Assembly (NCBI GenBank): GCA_938743325.2
Contig: OW568878.1
Location: 62,001 to 126,000 of the forward strand
Reading direction: 5' to 3'
DNA length: 64,000 bases
Source: Pycnococcus provasolii
Lineage: Eukaryota > Chlorophyta > Pseudoscourfieldiophyceae > Pseudoscourfieldiales > Pycnococcaceae
The first letter of the stretch is position 1; each line of letters starts with the position of its first letter. Position numbers and translations under genes: made by a program. Below, one piece after another: positions 20,247 through 29,621 of the stretch. Under the pieces are notes generated by a model that saw only the letters and a program-made list of their open reading frames with translations, was not told the origin of the DNA and did not search any database.

Positions 20247-20795
20247 ATGGCGACGCACACCATGGCGGCTACAAACAACCACGCAGCAGCAGCGGCGGCA
20301 GCGGCGCCGGGATTAGCGGCGGCCGATGGAAACAACGGCGCACACGTCGGGGGTGGCGCGATGGCGGGGGGAACAACCACCTCGGGCGCGGGGACGATCA
20401 CCGCGTCCATCCCGGCGGGCATACCTGGAACGCGACGAGCCGCACGCGTCGACATGGGAAAGTTATCCGAAAACAGCCTATCCAGATACAGGCGCGTCTT
20501 CAAACTCGGACAGACGGACAACCTGCCCACGGACGACATGTTGCCGTCCGTGCAGAGACACTTCGCGTCCATGAACTCAGTCGACGAGGAAGACACGCTG
20601 CTCTGCTTCGCATTCCAAGTGCGCAGGCTACAGCACCACAACGCCATCGTGAAGGGGGTCACAGAGAAGGAGGAGGCACGTGTGGGGCCTATGGGAGGGG
20701 GAGGCGCGCCCGCGGCGACCGCGGCGCGGCTCGCGGGATACACCAACGAGCCGCCGAGCAAAAAGGCGCGCCCTAGTGGACGAAAGGTGAAGTGA
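20247..20795 (+). CDS. SAP30-like Sin3-binding protein
   Basis: A 182-residue nuclear protein. Residues ~68-132 match the SAP30 Sin3-binding domain: LSENSLSRYRRVFKL, then PTDDMLPSVQRHFASM, a short acidic linker DEED and a helix ending in QVRRLQ. SAP30 bridges Sin3 and histone deacetylases in transcriptional repression. The N-terminus is Ala/Gly-rich low complexity, and the C-terminus has a basic stretch (KKARPSGRKVK) that may be a nuclear localisation signal. The start ATG follows a pyrimidine-rich leader. Confidence 0.8.
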   Translation: MATHTMAATNNHAAAAAAAAPGLAAADGNNGAHVGGGAMAGGTTTSGAGTITASIPAGIPGTRRAARVDMGKLSENSLSRYRRVFKLGQTDNLPTDDMLPSVQRHFASMNSVDEEDTLLCFAFQVRRLQHHNAIVKGVTEKEEARVGPMGGGGAPAATAARLAGYTNEPPSKKARPSGRKVK

Positions 20796-21352
20796 AAGCA
20801 CAGTGAAGGACTATATAAGCCTACAGTACATGACTCTATCTAAAAACTAACGTTGCTCATTCAGTAATGGATTGTGATTTACTTCAACAACAACAACAAC
20901 AACAACAACAAACAACAACCCGGTGGCCCAGTGGCCGGTCGTCCACACATCTCAGCTCCTTTGAAAACAGGTTGGGCAGCAAGACAAGAGCGGAGTGACC
21001 TGATGTCAGGCATCTGGCGAGGAGGCGCACCACAAAGCAAAGTCAGTCGCCATTTGCCCAAAAAAAAAACCTCCAAACCCCTACGATAGTTTATAAAATC
21101 ATGGGCATGGAGGTCCCCTGGTTCCCCCCGGGGGGGGCCGGGGCGAGTCGTGATGATGGCGCATGTGGGGAACGTCGCACATGGCGGCGGGTAAGCAACT
21201 AAGCACTACGTATACTGGTCAAACTTAACTGGACGACCGGACTATTGTGTTGGACGAAGTAAAGTACGTTCAATTATTACGGAATGAATGAGCGATCTTA
21301 AAGGAATATCCCATTTTGCCAACCAGTCGTCAGCTCTACAGCCTCGAGGAGC
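20796..21352. other. Intergenic region with (CAA)n repeat
   Basis: Lies between two convergent genes. It contains a (CAA)n microsatellite at about 20885-20919, an A run near 21061 and a G run near 21128. No gene is seen. Confidence 0.6.
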
Positions 21353-22645
21353 TTACGCCTCGCCGGGCAGCGTCGTGTCCTCCGGCCCGAGCTCGCAGCT
21401 ACCGCCAGCCATGCCCATGAGGTGCATAACGCAGTCGCGCTCCTTCTTCAGCTCGTCCTCGCTCGCCTTGATCTTGCCGCGAAGCCAGTCGTCGATGATC
21501 ACGTCCTCGACAAACTCCCAGCCGCCGTCACCCTTCGAGCGGAGCGGCATGCTGAACACCAAGCCCTCCTCGATGCCGTACGGATTGCCATCCGTGCTCA
21601 CCGCACTGCTGAACCAGTCGCCGGGCTCCGTCGGCGTCACAAGCGCCTTGATGGCATCAGCGATGGACACCGCCGTGGAAGCGGCGGAACTCCTGCCCCA
21701 CTTCTTGATGAGCGCACCTCCGCGCGTCGCCACGCACGGCGCAAACTCGTTCTCAAGCCATTCGCGATCGCTGATCACCTCGGTGGCAGGCATGTTGTTG
21801 ATGCGAGCATTCACAAAGTCAGGAACCTGCGTCGTGCTGTGGTTTCCCCAAATGGTGACGTTCGTCACGGTGCTGTAGAACACGCCGCTCTTCAACGCGA
21901 GCTGGCACTTGGCGCGGTTCTCGTCGAGGCGCGTGAGCGCGTGGAAGTTCTCCTTGGCAAGGCCCGGCGCGTTGGCCATGGCGATAAGGGTGTTCGTGTT
22001 GCACGGGTTGCCCACAACCAGCACCTTGCAGTTCTTGTCGGCAACCTCGTTGAGCGCCTTGCCCTGCTCGACGAAGATCTTGCCGTTCTGCTCGAGCAGG
22101 TCGCCGCGCTCCATGCCAGGTCCGCGCGGCTTGGCTCCGATGAGCAGCGCCCAGTCGCAGTCCTCGAAGACGGAGCGCGGGTCGATGCCAATGTTCACCT
22201 CGCGAAGAAGCGGGAAGAGGCTGTCCTCAAGCTCCATGGCAACACCCTCGAGCGCCTCGCGGCTGCGCTCACTTCCGAGCAGGTTAAGCGCAATGGGCTG
22301 ATCCTTGCCCCACACCTCTCCGCTGGCGAGCATGAAGAGCAGGTGGTTGGAGATGTTGCCCGCGGCTCCGCTGACGGCCACCTTGATTGTTGGCTTCCAC
22401 GTCGCGGCTGTCTTGCTGGGCTCGTTGGAGATGTCGTACTCGAGGCAGAACACGCCGACGCACTGCTCTTCGTTCGACTTTGCGGTTTCCGTGGTTGCCG
22501 CGGTGCTCGCGGCCGCCTTCGCCGGGGTTGCGGCCGGCTTGCCCGCGGATGACGGCGTAGCGGCGCGCACCTTGAGGGCACGCCTGGTTGCGATGTTGAG
22601 CGGCCGCGCCGCGCGCGCGTTGGTAGAGAAGGTGACGCGCTGCAT
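21353..22645 (-). CDS. Chloroplast NADP-dependent malate dehydrogenase
   Basis: Reduces oxaloacetate to malate with NADPH in the stroma (EC 1.1.1.82), exporting reducing power through the malate valve. The 430-residue frame has an Arg/Ala/Ser-rich transit peptide (about 1-50). The thioredoxin-regulated N-terminal pair is Cys62/Cys67 (CVGVFC) and the C-terminal pair is Cys405/Cys417, with the same 12-residue spacing as plant enzymes. Core motifs are [12 protein letters not shown] (nucleotide binding), [27 protein letters not shown] and [13 protein letters not shown] (catalytic His). The end TTLPGEA resembles the autoinhibitory tail. All this implies light regulation by the ferredoxin/thioredoxin system. 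Confidence 0.95.
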   Translation of the reverse strand: MQRVTFSTNARAARPLNIATRRALKVRAATPSSAGKPAATPAKAAASTAATTETAKSNEEQCVGVFCLEYDISNEPSKTAATWKPTIKVAVSGAAGNISNHLLFMLASGEVWGKDQPIALNLLGSERSREALEGVAMELEDSLFPLLREVNIGIDPRSVFEDCDWALLIGAKPRGPGMERGDLLEQNGKIFVEQGKALNEVADKNCKVLVVGNPCNTNTLIAMANAPGLAKENFHALTRLDENRAKCQLALKSGVFYSTVTNVTIWGNHSTTQVPDFVNARINNMPATEVISDREWLENEFAPCVATRGGALIKKWGRSSAASTAVSIADAIKALVTPTEPGDWFSSAVSTDGNPYGIEEGLVFSMPLRSKGDGGWEFVEDVIIDDWLRGKIKASEDELKKERDCVMHLMGMAGGSCELGPEDTTLPGEA

Positions 22646-23695
22646 ACTTACTTTGCTTACTAACTTTTGAAGTTTTAGGTGAGCAGCGATGAAAGTGGGC
22701 GAGATGGAGCGAGGTGTATTTCTTTCTGTGGATTAGGAAGGGTTCTAATCCTGTGGATTAATCCTCGAGGGAGGGAGGGCGTGTTCTGCCTCTGGTGAAC
22801 CGGCAGAGGAGCTTCGAATAGGGGTAGCAAGGGAAGGCAGCCTTCCTACCCTAAGTTTACCCTACCCTGGAAAATGGAGAAATTCAAGCAAAGATTCGCC
22901 GTGTTCCCCTACCCTACCGGGTACAGGTTTCGATACAAGCTTGTTGTTTGGGCCGCCGGAGCGCGGAATGCAAAAATAAAATGGGATGGAAGGCTTCGTA
23001 CCCGTTCCTCATCTGAACAAAGTTGAAAGGGCTGAATTTTGGGACACGCGCCCTACACCTGCGCCAAAACACATGGCTGGTAGAGTGGTAGGATGTACCC
23101 TACCTATGGGGGAGATGCGAAGAAAAAGCCAAAATTCGCCTTCTTGTCAGAGAAAAAAGAACCATCCACCAGGTCGCTTGTTCGTCCCCAACCCACCTTG
23201 AGGGGACACCACCCGCAAACACACCTTGTGAGGATGGGCAAGCAAACCTTCTCTATCTTTCAAGCAAGATATTTACTCGAGATTCTATGGTCGACGAAGT
23301 CTTCGAAGTCTTCATCGTATCTGATCCGCGCAATCGAGAAATGGAGTTGGAACATTTGGCGTCTCATTTGGCGACTATTTGGCGAAGAAGAAAAAGCAAG
23401 TTCGGGGTTAGAGGCTCCCTGATTCAGGAGAACGCAGGTTCCGTTCAGGTTCCGGCCAGCCTTTTTGGAGGACACCAAAGTACCTTTAGGGTAGGACATA
23501 ACCTTACTGTACCACAGCACTGTACGTACGGTACTGGTACTGTACTGTACCGGTAAAGGCACTGTACTGGTACTGGTACTGTACTGGCGTGCAATACAGT
23601 AGAATTGAAATGAAATAGAATTTAAAAAAAATATATAGAATCGCAACTTAGATAGATAAGAGATAACCCTTAGAAAAAGTTTCCATTTAGACTAT
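22646..23695. other. Intergenic region with GTACTG repeats
   Basis: About 1 kb with lower GC. It holds several near-copies of TACCCTACC (22850-22920) and a GTACTG/GTAC repeat block at 23513-23590 that can fold on itself. No supported gene. Confidence 0.55.
23513..23590. repeat. GTACTG-type tandem repeat
   Basis: Imperfect tandem array of GTACTG/GTAC units; because GTAC is palindromic the array can form hairpins. Confidence 0.75.
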
Positions 23696-25372
23696 TCATG
23701 TAGATGTTTTCGCGGCAAGCTCGTCGCATGCGGCATTCAGCTCCTTGCTCACCTCCTCCGCCAGTTCCTTCAAAATCGGGTTGCGGTCCGGGTGCCAGCG
23801 CGCTTTCAGTGCGCGTAGCCGCTTCGCACGTTCCTCCTCGTCCACACCCTCGCACTCGCTAACCGCCTGCCGAATGGCACTGCGAATGTTCGCGAGGCTG
23901 AAGCCCGCACCTCCACCCCCAGCACCCTCCACCGCCTTGGATGCCGTCTCTGCTGCAAACGCCGCCGCCGCCGCTGCACGCGCCGCCGAATCTTCCGCCT
24001 CCGCCTCCGCAAGCGCCGCCTTGGAGCGCTCGCACGCTGTCTGCAGGCGTGCGTGGTAGACAGCCTGCTCGAGCGCGCCGCACCGCGCCTTGAGCGCAGC
24101 GATCATCTCAGCCGCGTCTGCGACAATCGCGTCGAGGCGTGCCGCCTCCGCCTCCGCGAAAGCTGCGCGGTCAGCGTACCGATCCCTCTCGCGCTCGGCG
24201 TCTGCGATGTCGTGTAGCATCTGGTGGCGCATCGACTCCTCGTGTCGTCGCTCGTCTTCACGCGCGTCGCACGCCTCAGAGTGCTCGCAGTAGAGACGCT
24301 CGAGTGCGCGTGCGAGGCGAATCTCGCGCAGCGTCTCTCCACCCTGTTCTCTCGTCGAGTCACGGTGGTGGTGGTTGTGGTGGTGGTGGGAAGCGAAGAA
24401 GGCTGGCTCGTCGCTGTGCGAGTTGGGAGTCCACGACGTGTCACTTGCCGATGACGTTGACGCAGGGCGCGACAGGTGCACTTGTTTGAATGCGTCATGC
24501 TGTGACCTGCCTGCGAGATCGTGCCTCAGCACATGCTGCTGGCGACGCAGCGCCTGTATGCGCTCAAGTGCCTCGGCCATAACAGACGGCGACCCGAGCG
24601 GCTCGTCGTCGTCGTCGTGGCTGTCGTCACCTTCGCCGCGTATGTTGCTGTGTGCGGCAGCAGACCTGTACAGGTGCTCGCTCGCCACCGCCTCGGTGAC
24701 ACCCGTTCCGTCCCGCACACCTTCGTTGATATGCGTGTGCGCATGCGCGTGCGCTTGCGCGTGCGTGTGCGTGTACACGTCGGCAGACTTGCGAACGTGC
24801 ACGTGCATATGGCCGTGGTCGTGCCCGTGCCCGTGCCCGTGCCCGTGCTCTTGCCAGGCGTTGTTGGTATCGTTCGGCTCGAGGTTCTCCTTACGTCCCT
24901 CACGCTCGAGCGACAGGTCATGCGCGAGGGTCGAGGAGGAGGATGTCGCGTCCGTTGTGGCGTTTGTGTTTGTGCTTGTGCTTGTGCTTGTGCTTGTGTT
25001 GGCAGGCTCGCGGTGGTGCTGAGGAACGTATGTCTGCGGCGGCTCCGGCGCGATCCCGTACGCTTGCGGCGGCTCCGGCGCGATCCCGTACGTCGGAATC
25101 GTGCCTGCGTCCTTGTTTCCCTGCGGCTTAGGCATGGCAATGGGCGACGCCTTTCCCCTCCACGCGGCGTCTGCGTGTGCGGCACGCACGAGCGTTTCGT
25201 ACGCGTGCGTATCCAGGACAGAGGAGGCGGCCGACGACGACAGAGGAGGCGCGGAACAAGCCTCCTCCACGGACGGAGGAGGAGTATTGATATTACGAGA
25301 GGTGACATCGATGTGAGTGTCCACTACTGAGGCCTGAGCCTGAGGAAGAGGGAGAGCGGAAGACATGGCCAT
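23696..25372 (-). CDS. Coiled-coil protein with C-terminal J-like domain
   Basis: A 558-residue protein. The start is the ATG at 25372 (MAMSSALPL), with a second two codons later; the frame is open upstream without ATG. The first half is low complexity: two repeats of a PPQAYGIAPEP unit, a Thr/Ser/Asn run and a His-rich segment of alternating HGHGHDHGH and HAHAHTH. The middle is a long Ala/Glu/Arg coiled coil. The last ~65 residues form a J-like module with Trp-His-Pro-Asp (HPD at 527-529) in LKARWHPDRNP, followed by a helix KELAEEVSKELNAACDEL. J domains stimulate Hsp70; a C-terminal J domain recalls auxilin-type partners, but no clathrin motif is evident. Confidence 0.75.
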   Translation of the reverse strand: MAMSSALPLPQAQASVVDTHIDVTSRNINTPPPSVEEACSAPPLSSSAASSVLDTHAYETLVRAAHADAAWRGKASPIAMPKPQGNKDAGTIPTYGIAPEPPQAYGIAPEPPQTYVPQHHREPANTSTSTSTSTNTNATTDATSSSSTLAHDLSLEREGRKENLEPNDTNNAWQEHGHGHGHGHDHGHMHVHVRKSADVYTHTHAQAHAHAHTHINEGVRDGTGVTEAVASEHLYRSAAAHSNIRGEGDDSHDDDDEPLGSPSVMAEALERIQALRRQQHVLRHDLAGRSQHDAFKQVHLSRPASTSSASDTSWTPNSHSDEPAFFASHHHHNHHHRDSTREQGGETLREIRLARALERLYCEHSEACDAREDERRHEESMRHQMLHDIADAERERDRYADRAAFAEAEAARLDAIVADAAEMIAALKARCGALEQAVYHARLQTACERSKAALAEAEAEDSAARAAAAAAFAAETASKAVEGAGGGGAGFSLANIRSAIRQAVSECEGVDEEERAKRLRALKARWHPDRNPILKELAEEVSKELNAACDELAAKTST

Positions 25373-26425
25373 GGACTGATGAATGCGACGGGCAAGTGCT
25401 TCAAGTAGGATATGCACAGTATTAAGTTCAAGCAAGCTGTTGTCATCCCAATGGAGGGGGGGAAAAACCAAAAAGAAAAGAAAAGGGGGCACGCGCCTTG
25501 TGACAAACTGACAATTGCCACCCCATTTTCCCTTCCCTCTCCTCCTAAAAAGTAGTTCCCAGGTGGTCAACAACTGCCGTTTCTTTCGAACAATGATGGG
25601 CGCCTGGGTCAACAACTTGCTTTACCATTGGTCAAGTCCTGGACCCTAACCCTGTCCTGTCGACCAACGCCCGGTCAGGTTGGCTTCGCACGCTATGCCA
25701 TTGCGGGAGCCATTGCGTCCATTGATTGCGTCGTCGCCGGCGGTGGTGGCGCACGTAGTGGCGCACTTGAAGGTATTTAGCTGGTGCGCTGGTGCGCTGG
25801 TGTGGTGTTTGTACACCTTGTGTAAGCTCACGTTGTAACATCAACAAGAACATCTTGTCCCAAACAACCTTAAGGTCAACCCACTCTCCACTTAAAAAAA
25901 GGTCTCTTCACCTCCATTCAACAAAAAATTGGGACGGACTTACGACTAACGAATGTATCCCCACCGCATCGTTGAACGGCCCTGTAAGTCCGTCCCAATT
26001 TTTTGTTGAATGTAGAAGTAGGACAAGCCTTCCTCAAGTTCAGCACGTGAGGTTTGAGAGGGTGTTAACGGCCCGGCTCCGATGTCGAGGACGGACTCGC
26101 CCATCACCAGCAATACCGGACCCCACGAGCCCTGGCGGAGGGCGGAGGGGGAGGGCGAGGCTTCGAAGGGGATGGGAGGAGCCGACGTTATCTCTTGGAC
26201 CTTAACCTGCATCGTTTCCCTCTCCCATCTTACCTCTTGGAGACCGACCACTTGTTACTCGACGATTGTCATCCCTGAGGGCTGGTCAGTAGTACTACGG
26301 GGTCACCCACTCACCCATAGAACTACTTACGAAGGAATGCACCGTACCAGCTGACCACTCCAATGACTCCAGCAGGACTTCTCGCACCAGTGTTTCTTGC
26401 GGTTTGCGCCTTGCCAAACACAGCC
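25373..26425. other. Intergenic region between the J-like gene and the Harbinger element
   Basis: No gene is supported. It contains a short CCCTAACCCT tract at about 25643-25653 (antisense to the J-like gene) and a perfect 29-bp inverted repeat with a 40-bp loop (25915-26012). The stretch 26045-26290 has open frames with no recognisable content. Confidence 0.55.
25915..26012. repeat. Perfect 29-bp inverted repeat with 40-bp loop
   Basis: The left arm 25915-25943 begins CATTCAACAAAAAATTGG; the right arm 25984-26012 is its exact reverse complement. It could be a small foldback element or the remnant ends of a MITE with an inner part of only 40 bp. Confidence 0.85.
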
Positions 26426-26555
26426 TTAGGCCGAACCTTATTGGGGCAAAGTTGCATCCGCAAAGGCATTCTGGGGGCCGTTTACCCGGAAAACACGATT
26501 GCGGGGGCAACCTTATTGGGAAAAAGGGGGGTGCAAAGGGCCCCGCAAAGCTTTC

Positions 26556-26651
26556 GCGAGTTTGCGGGACCCGCAAAATTGCCCAACATCCGCAAAGTTG
26601 GGGGGGTATTTTGCGGATTTGGGGGCAATTTTGCGGGTCCCGCAAACTCGC
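26556..26651. repeat. Subterminal 29-bp hairpin in the Harbinger element
   Basis: Arms 26556-26584 and 26623-26651 are exact reverse complements (GCGAGTTTGCGGGACCC...), with a 38-bp loop. They contain the TTTGCGGG motif repeated elsewhere near both element ends. Confidence 0.85.
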
Positions 26652-26853
26652 AACTCGACTAGTGCGCTTGTTCAAAAAGGGGTCCCGAAGGTCGTCTGAA
26701 CTGTAGCCAGAGACGACGTGGTCCGCTCGACCTGTCTAAGCCGACCTACCGACCGACCGACCGACCGACCGACCGAACGACAGGCCGACAGACCACACCT
26801 GTCGACCTTCCTTCGACCAACGTTCAGCCGCACATCACTTCTCCACCACCAAC

Positions 26854-29523
26854 ATGTGGGAGTGGTTAAGGGGCATGGCCTCCCAAGGGGGGGGAGGCCA
26901 GGCGGTCGCCGCCGCGACGCCGCGCGAGGACGCGGACGGGAACGCAGACGACGACGACGACGCGCAGACGCAGGCGCAGACGCAGACGCACGCCGACATG
27001 GAGCAGGCGGCGGAGGAGGACGCGGAGCCGGTGCCGTCGCGCGAGGACGCGGACGGGAACGCAGACGACGACGACGATGCGCAGGCGCAGGCGCAGGCGC
27101 AGGCGCACGCCGACATGGAGCAGGCGGCGGAGGAGGACGCGGAGCCGGTGCCGTCGCGCGAGGACGCGGACGGGAACGCAGACGACGACGACGATGCGCA
27201 GGCGCAGGCGCAGGCGCAGGCGCACGCCGACATGGAGCAGGCGGCGGAGGAGGACGCGGAGCCGGTGCCGTCGCGCGAGGACGCGGACGGGAACGCAGAC
27301 GACGACGACGATGCGCAGGCGCAGGCGCAGGCGCAGGCGCACGCCGACATGGAGCAGGCGCACGCCGACATGCTGCACGACTCGGGCACCATCACGCTGA
27401 CGAAGCTTGCTCGCGTCACGGAGCTTCTAGTGGCCCGCCTCCGCGAAAACGCGCAAGAGGAGCAGGCTGCGACGACGCAGGCGCAGGCGCAGGCGCAGGC
27501 GGGCATTCAGCAGCGCGCGCTGCTTCGTTGGTACGTGCAGCACGAGACGGATGCTGGAGCCATCGAGGACACCACGTCGGCGGCATCCGAGGAGTACGTG
27601 CTCGCACAGCGCATAATCAACCACCTGCTTAGCCGCCGCGAGTGTGCGCTCTTTGTGCTTAGGGAGGCTGCTGATGAGGAGAGGGAGACTGCGTTGGAGC
27701 GCATGGAGCAGGCTGACGACGAGGGTTTCGTGGTGACGTACCCGTCGTACCTGAATGACGAGCAGCGCAAGCATCTTGCCGTGGAAGATGTTCGCATGCT
27801 TGCAGCCGACCCCAACTACGTGAGTCCCACCGCAGCCGGTGCTGCAATCGCAAACGCAGACGCAAACGCCAATGGAGGTGGACGAGGAGGGGCAAACGCA
27901 AACGCAAACGCCAATGGAGGTGGACGAGGAGGGGCAAACGCAAACGCAAACGCCAATGGAGGTGGACGAGGAGGGGCAAACGCAAACGCAAACGCAAACG
28001 CAAGCGCAGGCGCAGGCGCAGGCGCAGGCGCAGGCGCAGGCGCAGGCGCAGACGCTCGTGTACGTATTAAGAGTAATAAAAAGGTTTTCCTTTTTATGAA
28101 ATTTTGCGTGGTCCTCGCCATGATGTCCGTCCAGGACTGCACAGGTAGTTACTGCCGAAAGCGCCATCGCAACGAAGCCCAACGACTACTCTACGGAGAC
28201 GTAGTGTCCCGTGAGGAAGCGGGCGCCCGTGCGGGTGTTTTGGTGCACAAGAGGCAGCGCCTGCCTGACGACGACAAGACGTGGCACACGTCAGCGCTCT
28301 GGAAGTTGTGGTTCAATCCCAACTTGCGCGTGCGCGGCCACAAGCGGTGGAGGGAGTTTAAGCGTCGGTATAGGCTCACGCCCTTACAGTTCGACGCACT
28401 CCTGGAGGAGTTGAAGCCGCACCTGCCGGAAAGGCAAGTGGGCACCGGCGGCAGGAGGCAAGTGCCCGTGTGGGCCAAGGTGCTGAACACGTTGGATGTA
28501 CTTGGCCGAGGCCAGTATTTCGACGACGTGGCTAGTCGTGCGGAAATGGGCGAGGAGACTGTGCGCATGCACGTGCGTCAGGTGCTCGTCGCGATCTGCA
28601 AGCTGCGCAGCAAGTACATCCCGCCGCTCACAGACGACATGTTCGCCGAGCTCGAAGCGCCCTACAAGTTGCGTGGGCTTCCGGGCTGCGTGGGCAGCAT
28701 CGACTGCGTGCATGTGAGGTGGGATGCGTGCCCCGCAAAGCAGTTCTTCGAGCACAGGGGCAAGGAGGGCTACCCCACGCTCGTGTGGGAGGCTGTGGTG
28801 GACCGAACGTTAAGGTTCCGCTCAGTCTCTGACTGCTGCAAAGGCCAATGGAATGACAAAAGCGTGTCTTGGTACGACAGCGTGGTGCAGCGTTTGCACA
28901 CGCGCCAGCTGTTCGCAAATGCTGAGTTCGAGCTGTACACGGATGCTGCGGGCAGCGTTATCCGCCTCCTCGGCGCATATCTGATATGCGACGGGGGGTA
29001 CAACTGGTGGCGGATCCTGCAGCGCACGCTCAAGGACCATCCTGATGATGATGTCCACAAGTGGAGCGCGCGCGTCTCAGCGGTCCGCAAGGATGTGGAG
29101 CGCGCCTTTGGCGTGCTGAAGTCGCGCTGGAGGTTTCTGAAGGGGCCCGTCCTCTGGCAGAATTCAAGTGACGTGCACGACGCCTTCGTTGCGAGCTGCA
29201 TCCTGCACAACTTTTTGCTGGATCACCATGATGGTCCTGCGATCAACACGTCGAAGCCTCAGCTAGACCAAGGCCGTGCATCTGACGCATCTGACGGCGG
29301 CGTGTGGCCAAGTGCTCATGATGATGCGTTGAATACGGTCGGCGACACCGGGATACAGGACAATGTGCCCGTCGAGGGCTTCGATCCGTTTTACGACACC
29401 GCGCTTGTTGGGCTGCCAATCTTGCATAGGCCTCCGGTGGATCCGGGCCACGCCATCCTGAGGCAGCAGCTCGTCAAGCACTACAAATTCGCGAAACAGC
29501 GGGGCGAGGCAAAGTGGGGCTGA
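26854..29523 (+). CDS. Harbinger transposase (DDE_Tnp_4/HARBI1-like)
   Basis: An 889-residue frame starting with ATG at 26854. The C-terminal half is the transposase: a helical DNA-binding region (RYRLTPLQFDALLEELKPHL), then the catalytic triad: Asp in GSIDCVHVRW, Asp in LICDGGYNWW, Glu in RKDVERAFGVLKSRWR, and the terminal SCILHNFLLD box. The N-terminal 170 residues consist of 39-residue acidic tandem repeats (see separate entry), then an Asn-Ala/Gly-Arg repeat region. A 75-bp AT-rich segment, 28060-28134, begins GTACGT and ends CAG. It could be an intron but also reads through in frame. The usual HARBI1 length is about 350-450 residues, so the N-terminal addition is extensive. Confidence 0.88.
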   Translation: MWEWLRGMASQGGGGQAVAAATPREDADGNADDDDDAQTQAQTQTHADMEQAAEEDAEPVPSREDADGNADDDDDAQAQAQAQAHADMEQAAEEDAEPVPSREDADGNADDDDDAQAQAQAQAHADMEQAAEEDAEPVPSREDADGNADDDDDAQAQAQAQAHADMEQAHADMLHDSGTITLTKLARVTELLVARLRENAQEEQAATTQAQAQAQAGIQQRALLRWYVQHETDAGAIEDTTSAASEEYVLAQRIINHLLSRRECALFVLREAADEERETALERMEQADDEGFVVTYPSYLNDEQRKHLAVEDVRMLAADPNYVSPTAAGAAIANADANANGGGRGGANANANANGGGRGGANANANANGGGRGGANANANANASAGAGAGAGAGAGAGADARVRIKSNKKVFLFMKFCVVLAMMSVQDCTGSYCRKRHRNEAQRLLYGDVVSREEAGARAGVLVHKRQRLPDDDKTWHTSALWKLWFNPNLRVRGHKRWREFKRRYRLTPLQFDALLEELKPHLPERQVGTGGRRQVPVWAKVLNTLDVLGRGQYFDDVASRAEMGEETVRMHVRQVLVAICKLRSKYIPPLTDDMFAELEAPYKLRGLPGCVGSIDCVHVRWDACPAKQFFEHRGKEGYPTLVWEAVVDRTLRFRSVSDCCKGQWNDKSVSWYDSVVQRLHTRQLFANAEFELYTDAAGSVIRLLGAYLICDGGYNWWRILQRTLKDHPDDDVHKWSARVSAVRKDVERAFGVLKSRWRFLKGPVLWQNSSDVHDAFVASCILHNFLLDHHDGPAINTSKPQLDQGRASDASDGGVWPSAHDDALNTVGDTGIQDNVPVEGFDPFYDTALVGLPILHRPPVDPGHAILRQQLVKHYKFAKQRGEAKWG
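26923..27360 (+). repeat. 117-bp coding tandem repeat (39 residues) in the transposase
   Basis: Three full units (starts 26923, 27040, 27157) and one partial unit (27274). Each encodes REDADGNADDDDD, an Ala-Gln run, HADMEQAAEEDAEPVPS. Units two to four are nearly identical at DNA level, so the array expanded recently. Confidence 0.9.
27874..27999 (+). repeat. 42-bp coding tandem repeat (GGGRGG + Asn-Ala)
   Basis: Unit starts at 27874, 27916 and 27958, each encoding GGGRGG followed by alternating Ala-Asn. It is followed by an Ala-Gly dipeptide run. Confidence 0.85.
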
Positions 29524-29621
29524 TTTGTGAGTGGTCAATCCTCGGCGAGCTACGCGAACTCATCGCCGAGGAAAACGGCGGCGACGGGAGCTGCAGCGAC
29601 GTCGTCGAGGAGCAGCTGAAC

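Noticed and set aside
24375-25330. Cys/Val-rich plus-strand frames opposite the J-like gene
   Set aside because: Their repeated VCVRVRVR-type sequence is the antisense of His/Ala-rich coding repeats.
27427-28182. Minus-strand frames rich in Cys-Ala and Val-Cys repeats
   Set aside because: Antisense of the Ala/Asn repeats in the transposase.
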